This document shows positions 7,664 to 16,279 of a DNA stretch of 64,000 bases, one piece after another. Source of the stretch: Pedococcus_A sp963730585 (GTDB lineage Bacteria; Actinomycetota; Actinomycetes; Actinomycetales; Dermatophilaceae); the NCBI GenBank assembly GCA_963730585.1, contig CAVSSL010000003.1, positions 1 to 64,000 on the forward strand. Direction: 5' to 3'. The first letter of the stretch is position 1. The number at the start of each line of letters is the position of its first letter. Made by a program: the position numbers and the translations under genes. Under the pieces are notes generated by a model, which was not told the DNA's origin, searched no databases, and saw only the letters and a program-made list of their open reading frames with translations.

Positions 7664-9088
7664 GTGCCCGACCGCCTGAGCTCGCTCGACGCGTCCTTCC
7701 TCTACCTGGAGGACGCGACGACGCCCATGCACGTCGGCTCGGTCATGGTCTTCGACCCCCCGGACGACGGCTTCGACTACGACCGGCTGGTGCAGCTGAT
7801 CTCGCAGCGGATCGCGTTCGTGCCGCGCTACCGGCAGCGGATCCGGCAGATCCCGGGGCGCCTCGCCAACCCGGTGTGGGTCGACGACGAGGACTTCGAC
7901 GTCACCTACCACGTGCGCCGCTCGGCCCTGCCGCGGCCGGGCACCGACGAGCAGCTGCAGGAGTTCGTGGCCCGGATCCAGCCGCGCCCGCTCGACCGGC
8001 AGCGCCCCCTGTGGGAGGTCTACCTCGTCGAGGGCCTGGAGGACGGCCGCTTCGCGATCGTCACCAAGTCGCACCAGGCGCTGGTCGACGGCGTGCACGC
8101 CGTCGACATCGCGCACGTCATCGTCGACGACGACCCCGCGGCCGAGGGCCTGGTCACCGACACCTGGCGGCCCTCGCACGAGCCGAGCGACATCGAGCTG
8201 CTCACCGGGGCGCTGGTCGACGCCGTCCGCCGGCCGAGCGAGATCGTCGAGAACGTGCGGGGCGGCATCGCCGACCTCAAGGCGGTGAGCGGACGGGCCC
8301 TGTCGGCCGCGGGCCACGTGGTCTCCACGGTGGCGCGCACCGCCGCGCACCCGGCGCCGACCTCGCCGCTCAACGCGTCGGTCGGCGAGGCGCGCCGCTA
8401 CGTCATGATCGGCACCGACCTCGACGACTACAAGAAGGTCCGCAGCACGCTGGCGCGCGGCAACTTCGCCGACGACGTCACCATCAACGACGTCATCCTC
8501 GCCACCATCTCGGGCGCGTTCCGCTCGTGGCTGCTCACCCGCGGCGAGGCGGTGCACTCCGGCACGACGGTGCGCGCCATGGTGCCGGTCAGCGTCTACG
8601 ACGAGGAGAACCGCAACCACCTCGGCAACCGCCTCAAGGCCTGCTTCGTCGACCTGCCGGCCGGCGAGCCGGGGGCCTCGATGCGGCTGCACCAGGTCGC
8701 GTTCGCGATGCGCCAGCAGATGGAGGGCGGCCAGGCGGTGGGTGCCGACACCCTCGCCGAGCTCGCCGGCTTCGCCCCGCCGACCCTGCACTCCCTCGGC
8801 GCGCGCCTCGGCAGCGCGATGTCGCGGCGCCTGTTCAACGTCGTCATCACCAACGTGCCGGGTCCGCAGCAGGCCCTGTATGCCGGCGACGCCAAGATGG
8901 TGGCCACCTACCCCGTGATGCCGCTCGCCAAGGGGCAGGGGCTGTCGATCGGGCTCACCTCCTACGACGGAGGCGTCTACTACGGCCTCAACGCCGACCG
9001 CGACGCCATGCCGGACATCGACGTCCTCGGCCAGGGCATCGTCGACGCGCTCGGCGAGCTGCTCGAGAGCAAGTCGAGCCAGCGGTAG
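7664..9088 (+). CDS. WS/DGAT-family O-acyltransferase with altered HHxxxDG motif
   Basis: A 474-residue protein of the wax ester synthase/diacylglycerol acyltransferase family, which transfers fatty acyl groups from acyl-CoA to alcohols or diacylglycerol at the membrane. Length and landmarks fit: LSSLDASFLYLEDATTPMHVG at the N-terminus, PLWEVYLVEGLEDGRFAI, and late VVITNVPGPQQALYAGDAK. The active-site motif HHxxxDG reads HQALVDG here (about residues 141-147), so the second His is Gln. This may mark a family branch with changed chemistry or a non-catalytic role. It begins a close run of genes (patatin 10 bases on, then DUF6912 and ATP-grasp), suggesting joint lipid-linked metabolism. Confidence 0.85.
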   Translation: MPDRLSSLDASFLYLEDATTPMHVGSVMVFDPPDDGFDYDRLVQLISQRIAFVPRYRQRIRQIPGRLANPVWVDDEDFDVTYHVRRSALPRPGTDEQLQEFVARIQPRPLDRQRPLWEVYLVEGLEDGRFAIVTKSHQALVDGVHAVDIAHVIVDDDPAAEGLVTDTWRPSHEPSDIELLTGALVDAVRRPSEIVENVRGGIADLKAVSGRALSAAGHVVSTVARTAAHPAPTSPLNASVGEARRYVMIGTDLDDYKKVRSTLARGNFADDVTINDVILATISGAFRSWLLTRGEAVHSGTTVRAMVPVSVYDEENRNHLGNRLKACFVDLPAGEPGASMRLHQVAFAMRQQMEGGQAVGADTLAELAGFAPPTLHSLGARLGSAMSRRLFNVVITNVPGPQQALYAGDAKMVATYPVMPLAKGQGLSIGLTSYDGGVYYGLNADRDAMPDIDVLGQGIVDALGELLESKSSQR

Positions 9089-9098
9089 GCGGGACGCC

Positions 9099-10109
9099 GT
9101 GAGCACCGAGCTCGTTCCCACCGACGCCGGGCGCCCGCGCCGGGGGCTCGTGCTGGGCGGCGGGGGTGTGCTCGGCGCGGCGTGGACGGTCGGGGCGCTC
9201 AAGGCGCTCGAGGACGAGCTCGGCATGGACGCCCGCCACTTCGACGAGTACGTCGGCACCTCGGCCGGCTCGGTGCTCACGGCGCTGCTCGCCTGCGGGG
9301 TCTCGGTCGGAGACCTCGTGCGCCACCAGCTCGAGGGAGCCATCGACGTGGGGCCGCTCGCGGGCTACGAGTGGGACTACCACCGCGACACCGGCGGCGA
9401 CCGGCCGCAGCGACCTCGGGTCAGTCTCGGGTCGCCGGAGCTGCTGCGCGCCAACGCCCGCCAGCTGCGCCAGCTGCCGCCGACCGCGGTGCTCTCCGCG
9501 ATCGTGCCGGAGGGCCGCGGCAGCATCGAGGCGGTCGGCGCGCTCGTGGCGTGGGTGGCCGGCGACGGCTGGGCCCCGCGCGAGGGCGTCTGCGTGGTGG
9601 CGCTGGACTTCGACGCCGGCCAGCGGGTGCCGTTCGGGCGCGAGGGCGCCCCACCCGTCCCGCTGGCGACGGCGGTGATGGCCTCGTGCGCCATCCCGGG
9701 CTGGTACCAGCCGGTGCGGGTGGGACAGCACCGCTACATCGACGGCGGCGCCTGGTCGTCGACCAACCTCGACCTCATGGCCGGGCTCGGCCTCGACGAG
9801 GTCTACGTGCTGGCGCCGTCGGTGAGCTTCGTCCAGGACGCACCGAAGCACTGGAAGACCCGGGTCGAGCGGCAGTGGCGCAACCGGGTGACCCTGCGCT
9901 GCCTGCGCGAGCTGCGCCGGGTGCACAAGGAGGGCACCCACGTCACGGTGCTCGGCCCCGGCGAGGAGGACCTCGAGGCGTTCGGCGCCAACCTCATGGA
10001 CGTGGGGCGCCGGCCGCGCGTCATCGAGACGTCCCTGCGAACATCGGCGCAGGCCCTCAGCGACCCGGCACCCCTGCCGGACGCCACCGACTTCGAGGAT
10101 GTGGGATGA
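9099..10109 (+). CDS. Patatin-like phospholipase
   Basis: A 336-residue patatin-family lipid acyl hydrolase. The oxyanion-hole glycine-rich loop RGLVLGGGGVLGAAW, the nucleophile elbow GTSAGS (GxSxG) and the catalytic Asp motif DGGAW are all present in the right order, so a Ser-Asp dyad enzyme acting on glycerolipids or esters is expected. No signal peptide is seen. It starts at a GTG ten bases after the acyltransferase and its stop overlaps the ATG of the DUF6912 gene, so it is mid-operon. The pairing of an acyltransferase with a lipase suggests turnover of a storage or signalling lipid (inference). Confidence 0.88.
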   Translation: MSTELVPTDAGRPRRGLVLGGGGVLGAAWTVGALKALEDELGMDARHFDEYVGTSAGSVLTALLACGVSVGDLVRHQLEGAIDVGPLAGYEWDYHRDTGGDRPQRPRVSLGSPELLRANARQLRQLPPTAVLSAIVPEGRGSIEAVGALVAWVAGDGWAPREGVCVVALDFDAGQRVPFGREGAPPVPLATAVMASCAIPGWYQPVRVGQHRYIDGGAWSSTNLDLMAGLGLDEVYVLAPSVSFVQDAPKHWKTRVERQWRNRVTLRCLRELRRVHKEGTHVTVLGPGEEDLEAFGANLMDVGRRPRVIETSLRTSAQALSDPAPLPDATDFEDVG

Positions 10110-10528
10110 GCCAGACCCGGATCTACGTGCCGCTCAACGCCGCGCGCCTGCGCGAGCTGGGCGAGACGCGCACCCTGGCGGAGGCGCCGCTGGCGGCCTT
10201 CGCGGTGACGGGCCGGCTGGAGCGCTCGATGCCGATGGGGGACGAGGAGGAGTGGGAATACGCCGCACTGTGCGATGCGGTCGACGCGGCGACGTTGTTA
10301 CGTGAGAGGCAGGACGCCAAGCGGGTCGTGGCCGCGGCCGACGTGGAGGCGGACTGGGTGAAGGCGGGCGGGGAGGCTTCGGCCCCCTCGGCCGTTGAGG
10401 TGACAGAGGCGCTCCCGCTGCGGCGGATCGTCTCCTTCCACATCGACGAGCTGCCGGGCGCCGACGGGGCAGAGGACCTGCTCTGGTACGACGCCACGGA
10501 GCTCGACGAGGTCACGCGTCTCATGTAG
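10106..10528 (+). CDS. DUF6912-family protein
   Basis: A 140-residue cytoplasmic protein starting TRIYVPLNAARLRELGE, the pattern of the DUF6912 family, with a conserved acidic centre (GDEEEWEYAALCDAVDAA) and a C-terminal IVSFHIDELPG ... LLWYDATELDEV. It has no catalytic signature. The ATG overlaps the patatin stop (ATGA) and the ATP-grasp gene follows after 29 bases, so it is probably co-expressed with both. Function is unknown. Confidence 0.75.
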   Translation: MSQTRIYVPLNAARLRELGETRTLAEAPLAAFAVTGRLERSMPMGDEEEWEYAALCDAVDAATLLRERQDAKRVVAAADVEADWVKAGGEASAPSAVEVTEALPLRRIVSFHIDELPGADGAEDLLWYDATELDEVTRLM

Positions 10529-10557
10529 ACGCCCTTGCGGAACCAGCGGGAGGGTGC

Positions 10558-12048
10558 ATGGACCCCATCCATGACCTGCAGGCCGGGCTCGGTGCGGTCT
10601 GGGCCCTGAACCAGCCCGGGTCCACCGCCGAGCACGTGGTGGTGGTGCTGCCCTCGCTCAACATCTCGGCGAGCATGCTCACCCACTACGGGCCGCGGCT
10701 GGTGGCGCTCGAGCACCGCTACCTGACCGAGGTGCTCATGTTGGCCCGGGTGCCGGGCTGTGAGCTGGTGTTCGTGTGCTCGGCACACCCCGGCCGGGCG
10801 GTGCTCGACTACTACGCCGGGCTGGCGCCGGGTCGCCTCCAGGAGAGCGTGCGATCGCGGGTGCACGTCGTGGCCGTGGAGGACCTGTCGCCCCGGCCCG
10901 TGGCGGTCAAGCTGCTGGAGAACCCGCAGGCCCTGGCCCGGATCCGCGACATCGTCGCGGGCCGGCCCGCGATGATCGAGCCCTGGAACGTCACCCTCAC
11001 CGAGCTTGCGGTGGCCGAGCGGCTCGGGCTGCCGCTCAACGGGACCCCGCCCCACCTGTGGCCCATCGCGTTCAAGAGTGCCGGGCGCCGGATCTTCCGT
11101 GAGAGCGGTGTGCCCCTGCCCCTGGGCCACGAGGACGTGCGGTCGGTCGAGGACGTCGCCCTCGCCATCGCGGCCATCGCCGCCGCGAACCCGGCCACGC
11201 GCGGTGTGGTGGTCAAGCACGACAACAGCGGCTCCGGTGAGGGCAACCTCGTCGTCGGCATCCGCGACCTGGACGGCCAGCCGGTCGACAGCGAGGCGTT
11301 GCGGCACATCCTCGACCAGGCCATCCCGGACTGGTACCGCCTCGACCTGCAGGCCGGTGGGGTCGTCGAGGAGCTCGTGGCAGGCGAGGCCTTCACGAGC
11401 CCCAGCGCCCAGGTCGACGTCGCCCCCGACGGGTCGGTCGAGATCGCGGCCACCCACGAACAGGTGCTCGCCGGCGACCACAGACAGGTGTATGCCGGGT
11501 GCACCTTCCCGGCGAACCCGGAGTACTCGGGGGTGCTGGCCCAGCACGCCCTCTCGGTCGGCGGTCGCCTCGCCGAGCTCGGCGCCCGGGGGCGCCTGAG
11601 CGTGGACTTCGTCGCGGTGCGGCAGGGGATGTGGGACGTCATGGCGATCGAGGTCAACCTCCGCAAGGGCGGCACGACCCACCCGCTCACCGCCCTGCGG
11701 CACCTCGTCCCGGGGCACTACGACGCCGAGCGCGGCGGGTGGGTCGCCACCGGAGGGGGCACGCGCTGCTACTCCTCGACGGACAACCTCCTGGACCCCG
11801 CCTGGCAGGGGCTGCGTCCCGACGCCGCCATCGAGGCCGTCGACCGGGCCGGGGCGAGCTTCAGCCGGGCCAGCGGCACCGGGGTCGTCCTGCACGCGTT
11901 GTCGGGGCTGGGCGTCGACGGGCGGTGCGGGGTCACGGCGATCGGGGGCTCCCACGAGGAGGGGGACGCGCTCATCGCGGAGGCGCAGGCGGCCATCGGC
12001 GTGGCCGCGGCACGGGCGCGAACGACCGTTGTCGGAGGGTCCGCCTAG
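10558..12048 (+). CDS. ATP-grasp ligase related to PGM1 peptide ligase
   Basis: A 496-residue protein with a pre-ATP-grasp region (residues 1-170), an ATP-grasp core and a C-terminal extension, the layout of PGM1, the peptide ligase of pheganomycin synthesis. Nucleotide- and metal-binding features include GVVVKHDNSGSGEGNLVV (residues 217-234), VVEELVAGEAF and the metal-site strand MAIEVNLRKGGTTHPL. Such enzymes activate a carboxylate as acyl-phosphate and join it to an amine. The substrate is unknown. The ATG at 10558 has GGGAGG upstream. Its place behind acyltransferase, patatin and DUF6912 genes suggests a small biosynthetic operon. Confidence 0.82.
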   Translation: MDPIHDLQAGLGAVWALNQPGSTAEHVVVVLPSLNISASMLTHYGPRLVALEHRYLTEVLMLARVPGCELVFVCSAHPGRAVLDYYAGLAPGRLQESVRSRVHVVAVEDLSPRPVAVKLLENPQALARIRDIVAGRPAMIEPWNVTLTELAVAERLGLPLNGTPPHLWPIAFKSAGRRIFRESGVPLPLGHEDVRSVEDVALAIAAIAAANPATRGVVVKHDNSGSGEGNLVVGIRDLDGQPVDSEALRHILDQAIPDWYRLDLQAGGVVEELVAGEAFTSPSAQVDVAPDGSVEIAATHEQVLAGDHRQVYAGCTFPANPEYSGVLAQHALSVGGRLAELGARGRLSVDFVAVRQGMWDVMAIEVNLRKGGTTHPLTALRHLVPGHYDAERGGWVATGGGTRCYSSTDNLLDPAWQGLRPDAAIEAVDRAGASFSRASGTGVVLHALSGLGVDGRCGVTAIGGSHEEGDALIAEAQAAIGVAAARARTTVVGGSA

Positions 12049-12098
12049 AGTTCACGGTCTGTCACCGCCCGTGCCACCGCGCGACCCAAGGAGCCTTG

Positions 12099-12881
12099 AT
12101 GGACACCCGCGACGCCCTCGTCCTCGCCCGCGCCCTGGTCGCCGAGCACGGGCTGCGCGGATGGACGGTGTCGCTCGACCGCGCCAAGACCCGCGCCGGA
12201 GCCTGCCACTACGGCAAGCGGCTCATCACCCTCAGCGGGCCGCTGACCCGGCTGCACTCCGACGACCACGTGCGCGACACGATCCTCCACGAGATCGCGC
12301 ACGCCCTGGTGGGGCCGAAGCACCGCCACGACGAGGTCTGGCGCGAGACGGCGCGGCGGATCGGCAGCACGGGGGAGCGGTGCGTGTCGCCCGACGCCCC
12401 GAAGGTCGCCGGTGACTGGGTGGGCACCTGCCCGGCCGGGCACGAGGTGCACCGTCACCGTCGCCCGCAACGGGTGCAGTCCTGCTCCCGGTGCTCCTAC
12501 TCCTTCGATGTGCGCCACCTGCTGGAGTGGACCTTCCGTGGGCGTCCGGCCGTGATGTCGGCGTCGTACGAGTCCCAGCTGGCCGCGGTGCGCCGACACC
12601 AGGACCGGGCCGCGGCCGCTGCCCGGGGTGCTGCGGGCGAGCCGGGCCTCTCGGGCCTCACGCCACTCGAGCTGTGGGGTCCTGCGGCTCTGGACGCCGA
12701 GGCCTCGACCACGGTGCGGTCGCGTGTCCGCCTGGCTCCCGGCGCGCGGGCCCGCTGCCTCGCGCCCGGGAAGTACTACGGCGTCGTCGGCGAGGTCGTC
12801 AAGCGCGGCCGCACCCGCTACCACCTGCGGGTGCCCGCCGGCATCCTCACCGTGCCCTTCCCGCTGGTCGAGGCGGCCTAG
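12099..12881 (+). CDS. SprT-like zinc metallopeptidase-domain protein
   Basis: A 260-residue protein. The N-terminal half carries the SprT-like zinc site HEIAHALVGPKHRHD (HEXXH plus a later His, about residues 64-78), followed by a four-cysteine zinc-ribbon region (GTCPAGHEVHRH ... QSCSRCSYSF). The C-terminal part (GARARCLAPGKYYGVVGEVVKRGRTRY) looks like a small nucleic-acid-binding barrel. SprT/SPRTN-like enzymes in eukaryotes cut DNA-protein crosslinks; the bacterial role is unproven. The ATG follows AAGGAG. Its stop codon overlaps that of the opposing hydrolase gene in the tetranucleotide CTAG. Confidence 0.82.
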   Translation: MDTRDALVLARALVAEHGLRGWTVSLDRAKTRAGACHYGKRLITLSGPLTRLHSDDHVRDTILHEIAHALVGPKHRHDEVWRETARRIGSTGERCVSPDAPKVAGDWVGTCPAGHEVHRHRRPQRVQSCSRCSYSFDVRHLLEWTFRGRPAVMSASYESQLAAVRRHQDRAAAAARGAAGEPGLSGLTPLELWGPAALDAEASTTVRSRVRLAPGARARCLAPGKYYGVVGEVVKRGRTRYHLRVPAGILTVPFPLVEAA

Positions 12882-13684
12882 CGACCGGACTGCCGCGCGA
12901 GCCAGGGGTCGACGACGGCGTGGAACCGCTCGGGCGCGCTCTGCCGCACGTAGTGGTCTGCACCGGCAACGACCGCGACCTCGATGGCGGGGTTGGCGAT
13001 CTCCCGCAACCGCGACTGCGTCGCCTCGGCCACGAGGCACTCGCGGTCGCCGGTCACCACCAGCGTCGGCGTCCGGATGGCTGCGACGAGGTCGGGCCAC
13101 GGCGTGGCCGAGCGACCGTTGCCGAGGCCGATCAGCGACAGGTCGACGTGCATCTTCGCCTCGAGCCAGGACTCGCTCTCACCATCCGGCCACTCGGCGT
13201 TGGCCAGCCGGTGCTCCTGCAGCGCGCCCTCGGGATCGGCCCGCCACTCCTTGATGAGGGCGACCCAGCGCTCACCGACCTCGGGCCTGGGCTGCGGACC
13301 GACCACGGGGCTGTCCCAGGGCGGGTCTATGAGCACGGTCGCGTCGAGCAGGTCTGGCCAACCGGCCGCCAGCTCGGTGAGCACCCCGGCGCCGAGCGAG
13401 TGCCCGATCCCGACCACGCGGGTGTCGGGGCCGCCCGCGCGCACCTGTTCGATGACGCTGCGGGCGTCCGCGACGTACACCTCCGCCGGCCGTCCCAGCT
13501 CCTCGGCCGTGAACCGCGGCGAGTCACCGTGTCCGCGGGCGTCGACTCCCAGGACCCGGTAGTCGCGCGACCAGCGGGCGACGGCATCGGGCCAGCACCG
13601 GCCGCTGTCACCGTTGCCGTGGAAGAGCACCAGCGTCGGTCCCGCGTCGAGGCCGAAGCGGTGCACCGCGACCGGTCCGGTCAC
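12878..13684 (-). CDS. Alpha/beta hydrolase (second of a tandem pair)
   Basis: A 268-residue alpha/beta-hydrolase-fold protein. Seen in order: the oxyanion segment LVLFHGNGDSGRCW, the strand YRVLGVDARGHGDSPRF, the nucleophile elbow GIGHSLGAG (GxSxG), an acidic residue near LVVTGDRECLV, and the catalytic His in GADHYVRQS. Substrate unknown. It ends FHAVVDPWLARQ, closely matching the end of its upstream neighbour, so the two are tandem duplicates that have diverged. The GTG start overlaps the neighbour's stop (GTGA). Confidence 0.85.
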   Translation of the reverse strand: MTGPVAVHRFGLDAGPTLVLFHGNGDSGRCWPDAVARWSRDYRVLGVDARGHGDSPRFTAEELGRPAEVYVADARSVIEQVRAGGPDTRVVGIGHSLGAGVLTELAAGWPDLLDATVLIDPPWDSPVVGPQPRPEVGERWVALIKEWRADPEGALQEHRLANAEWPDGESESWLEAKMHVDLSLIGLGNGRSATPWPDLVAAIRTPTLVVTGDRECLVAEATQSRLREIANPAIEVAVVAGADHYVRQSAPERFHAVVDPWLARQSGR

Positions 13685-14502
13685 GCGTGCTGCTCCAGCC
13701 AGGGGTCGACGAGGGCGTGGAACGCCTCCGACCGCGACCGGCGGATGCAGTGGTCGGCGCCGTCGACCTTCACCACGTGCAGGTGGGGGTTGCCGAGCGC
13801 GTCCAGCTCCGCGCGCTTGGTGTCGTCCCACAGGTACTCGTCCTCGCAGGTCAGCACCAGCGACGGAACCGCGATCTCGGCGGCCACCTCCTGCCAGGCG
13901 CGCCGCACGCGAGCCTGTCCGGTGGCCAGCATCGCCAGATCGGTCTGCGTCTTGGCCCGGGCCCACCCGGCATACTCCGACGACGGCCAACCGTCGTTGT
14001 CGGCCATACCTTTGGCCAGCGCGCCGTCGGGGTCGTCGTGCCACTGCTGCGCGTCCGTCACGCGCTGGTCCCCAGCCTGCAGCCGGTCCTCGGCGGTCTC
14101 CTCGGGGTCCTCGCCGAGGGCCGGGTCCTCGAGCACGGTGGCGCGCACGAGGTCGGGTCGGGTGGCTGCCACCGAACCGGCGGTGCCGCCACCCATGGAG
14201 TGCCCGACGAGCACCGGACGTTCCACGCCCTGCTCGCGCAGCGCCTCCAGCACGGCCACGGCGTCGGCCAGCATCGTCTCCCCGACGCCCGCGTCGAGCT
14301 GCTCGCGCGTGAACCGCGCGGAGGTGCCATGACCGCGGGCGTCCCAGGCGAGCACCCGGTAGCGCGGGACCCAGCGGGCCGCCGCGTCGGTCCAGCACTC
14401 GCCCGAGTCGGTGAGGCCGTGCATCAGCAGCAGTGTGGTCGCGCCCTCCGGGCCTCCGAAGTCGTGGACGGTGAGCTCGGGCGGAAACTCCAGCGGCGGC
14501 AT
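13681..14502 (-). CDS. Alpha/beta hydrolase (first of a tandem pair)
   Basis: A 273-residue alpha/beta hydrolase: LLLMHGLTDSGECW (oxyanion), VLAWDARGHGTSARF, nucleophile elbow VGHSMGGGT, acid strand LVLTCEDEYLWD and catalytic His GADHCIRRS. It ends FHALVDPWLEQHA, as in the downstream paralogue. I prefer the ATG at 14502 over the in-frame ATG at 14514 because TATGGT lies seven bases before 14502, overlapping the upstream ATG, which fits a leaderless transcript. It is divergent from pruA with about 56 bases between starts. Substrate unknown. Confidence 0.83.
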   Translation of the reverse strand: MPPLEFPPELTVHDFGGPEGATTLLLMHGLTDSGECWTDAAARWVPRYRVLAWDARGHGTSARFTREQLDAGVGETMLADAVAVLEALREQGVERPVLVGHSMGGGTAGSVAATRPDLVRATVLEDPALGEDPEETAEDRLQAGDQRVTDAQQWHDDPDGALAKGMADNDGWPSSEYAGWARAKTQTDLAMLATGQARVRRAWQEVAAEIAVPSLVLTCEDEYLWDDTKRAELDALGNPHLHVVKVDGADHCIRRSRSEAFHALVDPWLEQHA

Positions 14503-14509
14503 ACGTGAC

Positions 14510-14515
14510 ACCATA
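14510..14515 (-). promoter_or_regulatory. Leaderless -10 hexamer (TATGGT) for the hydrolase pair
   Basis: On the minus strand TATGGT is followed by a seven-base spacer and ATG at 14502. No Shine-Dalgarno sequence is present, as expected when transcription starts at the A of the start codon. Confidence 0.55.
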
Positions 14516-14558
14516 GGGGCGCACTCACCGCCGAGAGACCCTCTAGGAGTCGCCCCCC

Positions 14559-16187
14559 ATGGATGCCGTCACCCAGGTGCCCGCCCCCGTCAACGAGCCG
14601 GTGCTCGACTACGCGCCCGGCAGCCCCGAGCGGGCCGCCCTCGAGGTGGCGCTCGCCGAGCTCGGCAGCGACCGGATCGACCTGCCGCACACCATCGCCG
14701 GCAAGCGGGTCATGGGCACGGGCAAGAAGATCGACGTGCGCCAGCCGCACGCCAAGCGCAAGGTCCTCGGCACGATGCGCAACGCCACCGTCGAGGACGC
14801 CAGGGCCGCCGTCGACGCCGCCAAGGCCGCCGCCCCCGGCTGGCGTGCGCTGTCCTTCGACGACCGCGCCGCCATCCTGCTCAAGGCCGCCGAGCTGCTC
14901 TCCGGCCCGTGGCGCGCCAAGCTCAACGCCGCCACCATGCTCGGCCAGTCCAAGACCGCCTACCAGGCGGAGATCGACGCGGCCTGCGAGCTCATCGACT
15001 TCTGGCGCATCAACGTCCACTTCGCCCGCCAGATCCTCGCCGAGCAGCCGATGCTCAACTCCAAGGGCATCTGGAACCGCACCGACCACCGCCCGCTCGA
15101 GGGCTTCGTCTACGCGATCACGCCGTTCAACTTCACCGCCATCGCGGGCAACCTGCCGACCGCCCCGGCGCTGATGGGCAACACCGTCGTGTGGAAGCCG
15201 TCGCCGACGCAGCAGTTCGCGGCACAGATCACCATGGAGCTGCTCGAGGCGGCCGGCATGCCCCCGGGCGTGATCAACCTGGTGACCGGCGACGGCATCA
15301 ACGTCTCGAAGGTCGCGCTGAACGACCCCGACCTCGCGGGCATCCACTTCACCGGGTCGACCGCGACGTTCCAGCACCTGTGGCAGGAGGTCGGTGCGAA
15401 CCTGACGACCTACCGCACCTACCCGCGCCTGGTGGGGGAGACCGGCGGCAAGGACTTCATCCTCGCCCACCCGTCCGCCGACCCCGATGTGCTGCGCACC
15501 GCGATGATCCGCGGCGCCTTCGAGTACCAGGGCCAGAAGTGCTCGGCCGCCTCGCGCGCCTACGTGCCGAAGTCGCTGTGGAAGCGCATCAAGGCCGACC
15601 TGGTCTCGATCACCGAGGGCCTGAAGCAGGGTGACGTCACCGACCTGTCGAACTTCATGGGTGCCGTCATCGACGAGCGAGCGTTCGGCAAGCACGCGGC
15701 CGCGATCGACCGCGCGCACGCCACCGCCGGCGTCGACGTGGTCGCGGGCGGCAAGTACGACGACAGCGAGGGCTGGTTCGTGCGCCCGACGGTCCTCGAG
15801 ATCGCCGACCCGACCGATGAGTCGTTCAAGACCGAGTACTTCGGCCCGATCCTGTCGGTGCACGTCTACCCGGACCGCCAGTTCGACAAGGTGCTCGACC
15901 AGATGGAGTCCTTCGCGCCCTACGGCCTGACCGGCTCGATCATCGCCCAGGACCGGGTCGCCATCGCCGACGCGACCGAGCGGCTGCGCTTCGCCGCCGG
16001 AAACTTCTACATCAACGACAAGCCGACCGGCGCCGTCGTGGGGCAGCAGCCGTTCGGCGGCGGCCGCGCGTCCGGCACCAACGACAAGGCCGGCGCCGCG
16101 CAGAACCTGCTGCGCTGGACCTCGGCTCGCTCCATCAAGGAGACGTTCAACCCGCCGACCGCGCACGAGTACCCGCACATGGGCTGA
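14559..16187 (+). CDS. pruA: L-glutamate gamma-semialdehyde dehydrogenase (P5C dehydrogenase)
   Basis: A 542-residue NAD-dependent aldehyde dehydrogenase that oxidises glutamate semialdehyde to glutamate, the second step of proline breakdown. Diagnostic stretches are GFVYAITPFNFTAIAGNLPTAPAL, NTVVWKPSPTQ, IHFTGSTATFQHLW, LVGETGGKDFILAH (general base Glu) and YQGQKCSAASRAYVP (catalytic Cys). Length matches single-function P5C dehydrogenases of actinobacteria, which lack a fused proline dehydrogenase; that partner is not in the window. The start is ATG at 14559. A strong terminator follows. It adds to a local theme of glutamate-producing enzymes (pxpABC, gdh). Confidence 0.95.
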   Translation: MDAVTQVPAPVNEPVLDYAPGSPERAALEVALAELGSDRIDLPHTIAGKRVMGTGKKIDVRQPHAKRKVLGTMRNATVEDARAAVDAAKAAAPGWRALSFDDRAAILLKAAELLSGPWRAKLNAATMLGQSKTAYQAEIDAACELIDFWRINVHFARQILAEQPMLNSKGIWNRTDHRPLEGFVYAITPFNFTAIAGNLPTAPALMGNTVVWKPSPTQQFAAQITMELLEAAGMPPGVINLVTGDGINVSKVALNDPDLAGIHFTGSTATFQHLWQEVGANLTTYRTYPRLVGETGGKDFILAHPSADPDVLRTAMIRGAFEYQGQKCSAASRAYVPKSLWKRIKADLVSITEGLKQGDVTDLSNFMGAVIDERAFGKHAAAIDRAHATAGVDVVAGGKYDDSEGWFVRPTVLEIADPTDESFKTEYFGPILSVHVYPDRQFDKVLDQMESFAPYGLTGSIIAQDRVAIADATERLRFAAGNFYINDKPTGAVVGQQPFGGGRASGTNDKAGAAQNLLRWTSARSIKETFNPPTAHEYPHMG

Positions 16188-16219
16188 CCGGGCCGCCCCG
16201 CAGGGCGCCCGCGAACACC

Positions 16220-16256
16220 GAGAGGGCCTGGAACCGCAGTGGTTCCAGGCCCTCTC
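16220..16256 (+). terminator. Terminator after pruA
   Basis: A perfect 16-bp stem (16220-16235 with 16241-16256, loop GCAGT) lies 33 bases after the pruA stop. A weak T-containing tail (GTCGTTGT) follows. Because the next gene converges, it may work in both directions. Confidence 0.85.
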
Positions 16257-16279
16257 GTCGTTGTCGGTATGCCGTGGGG

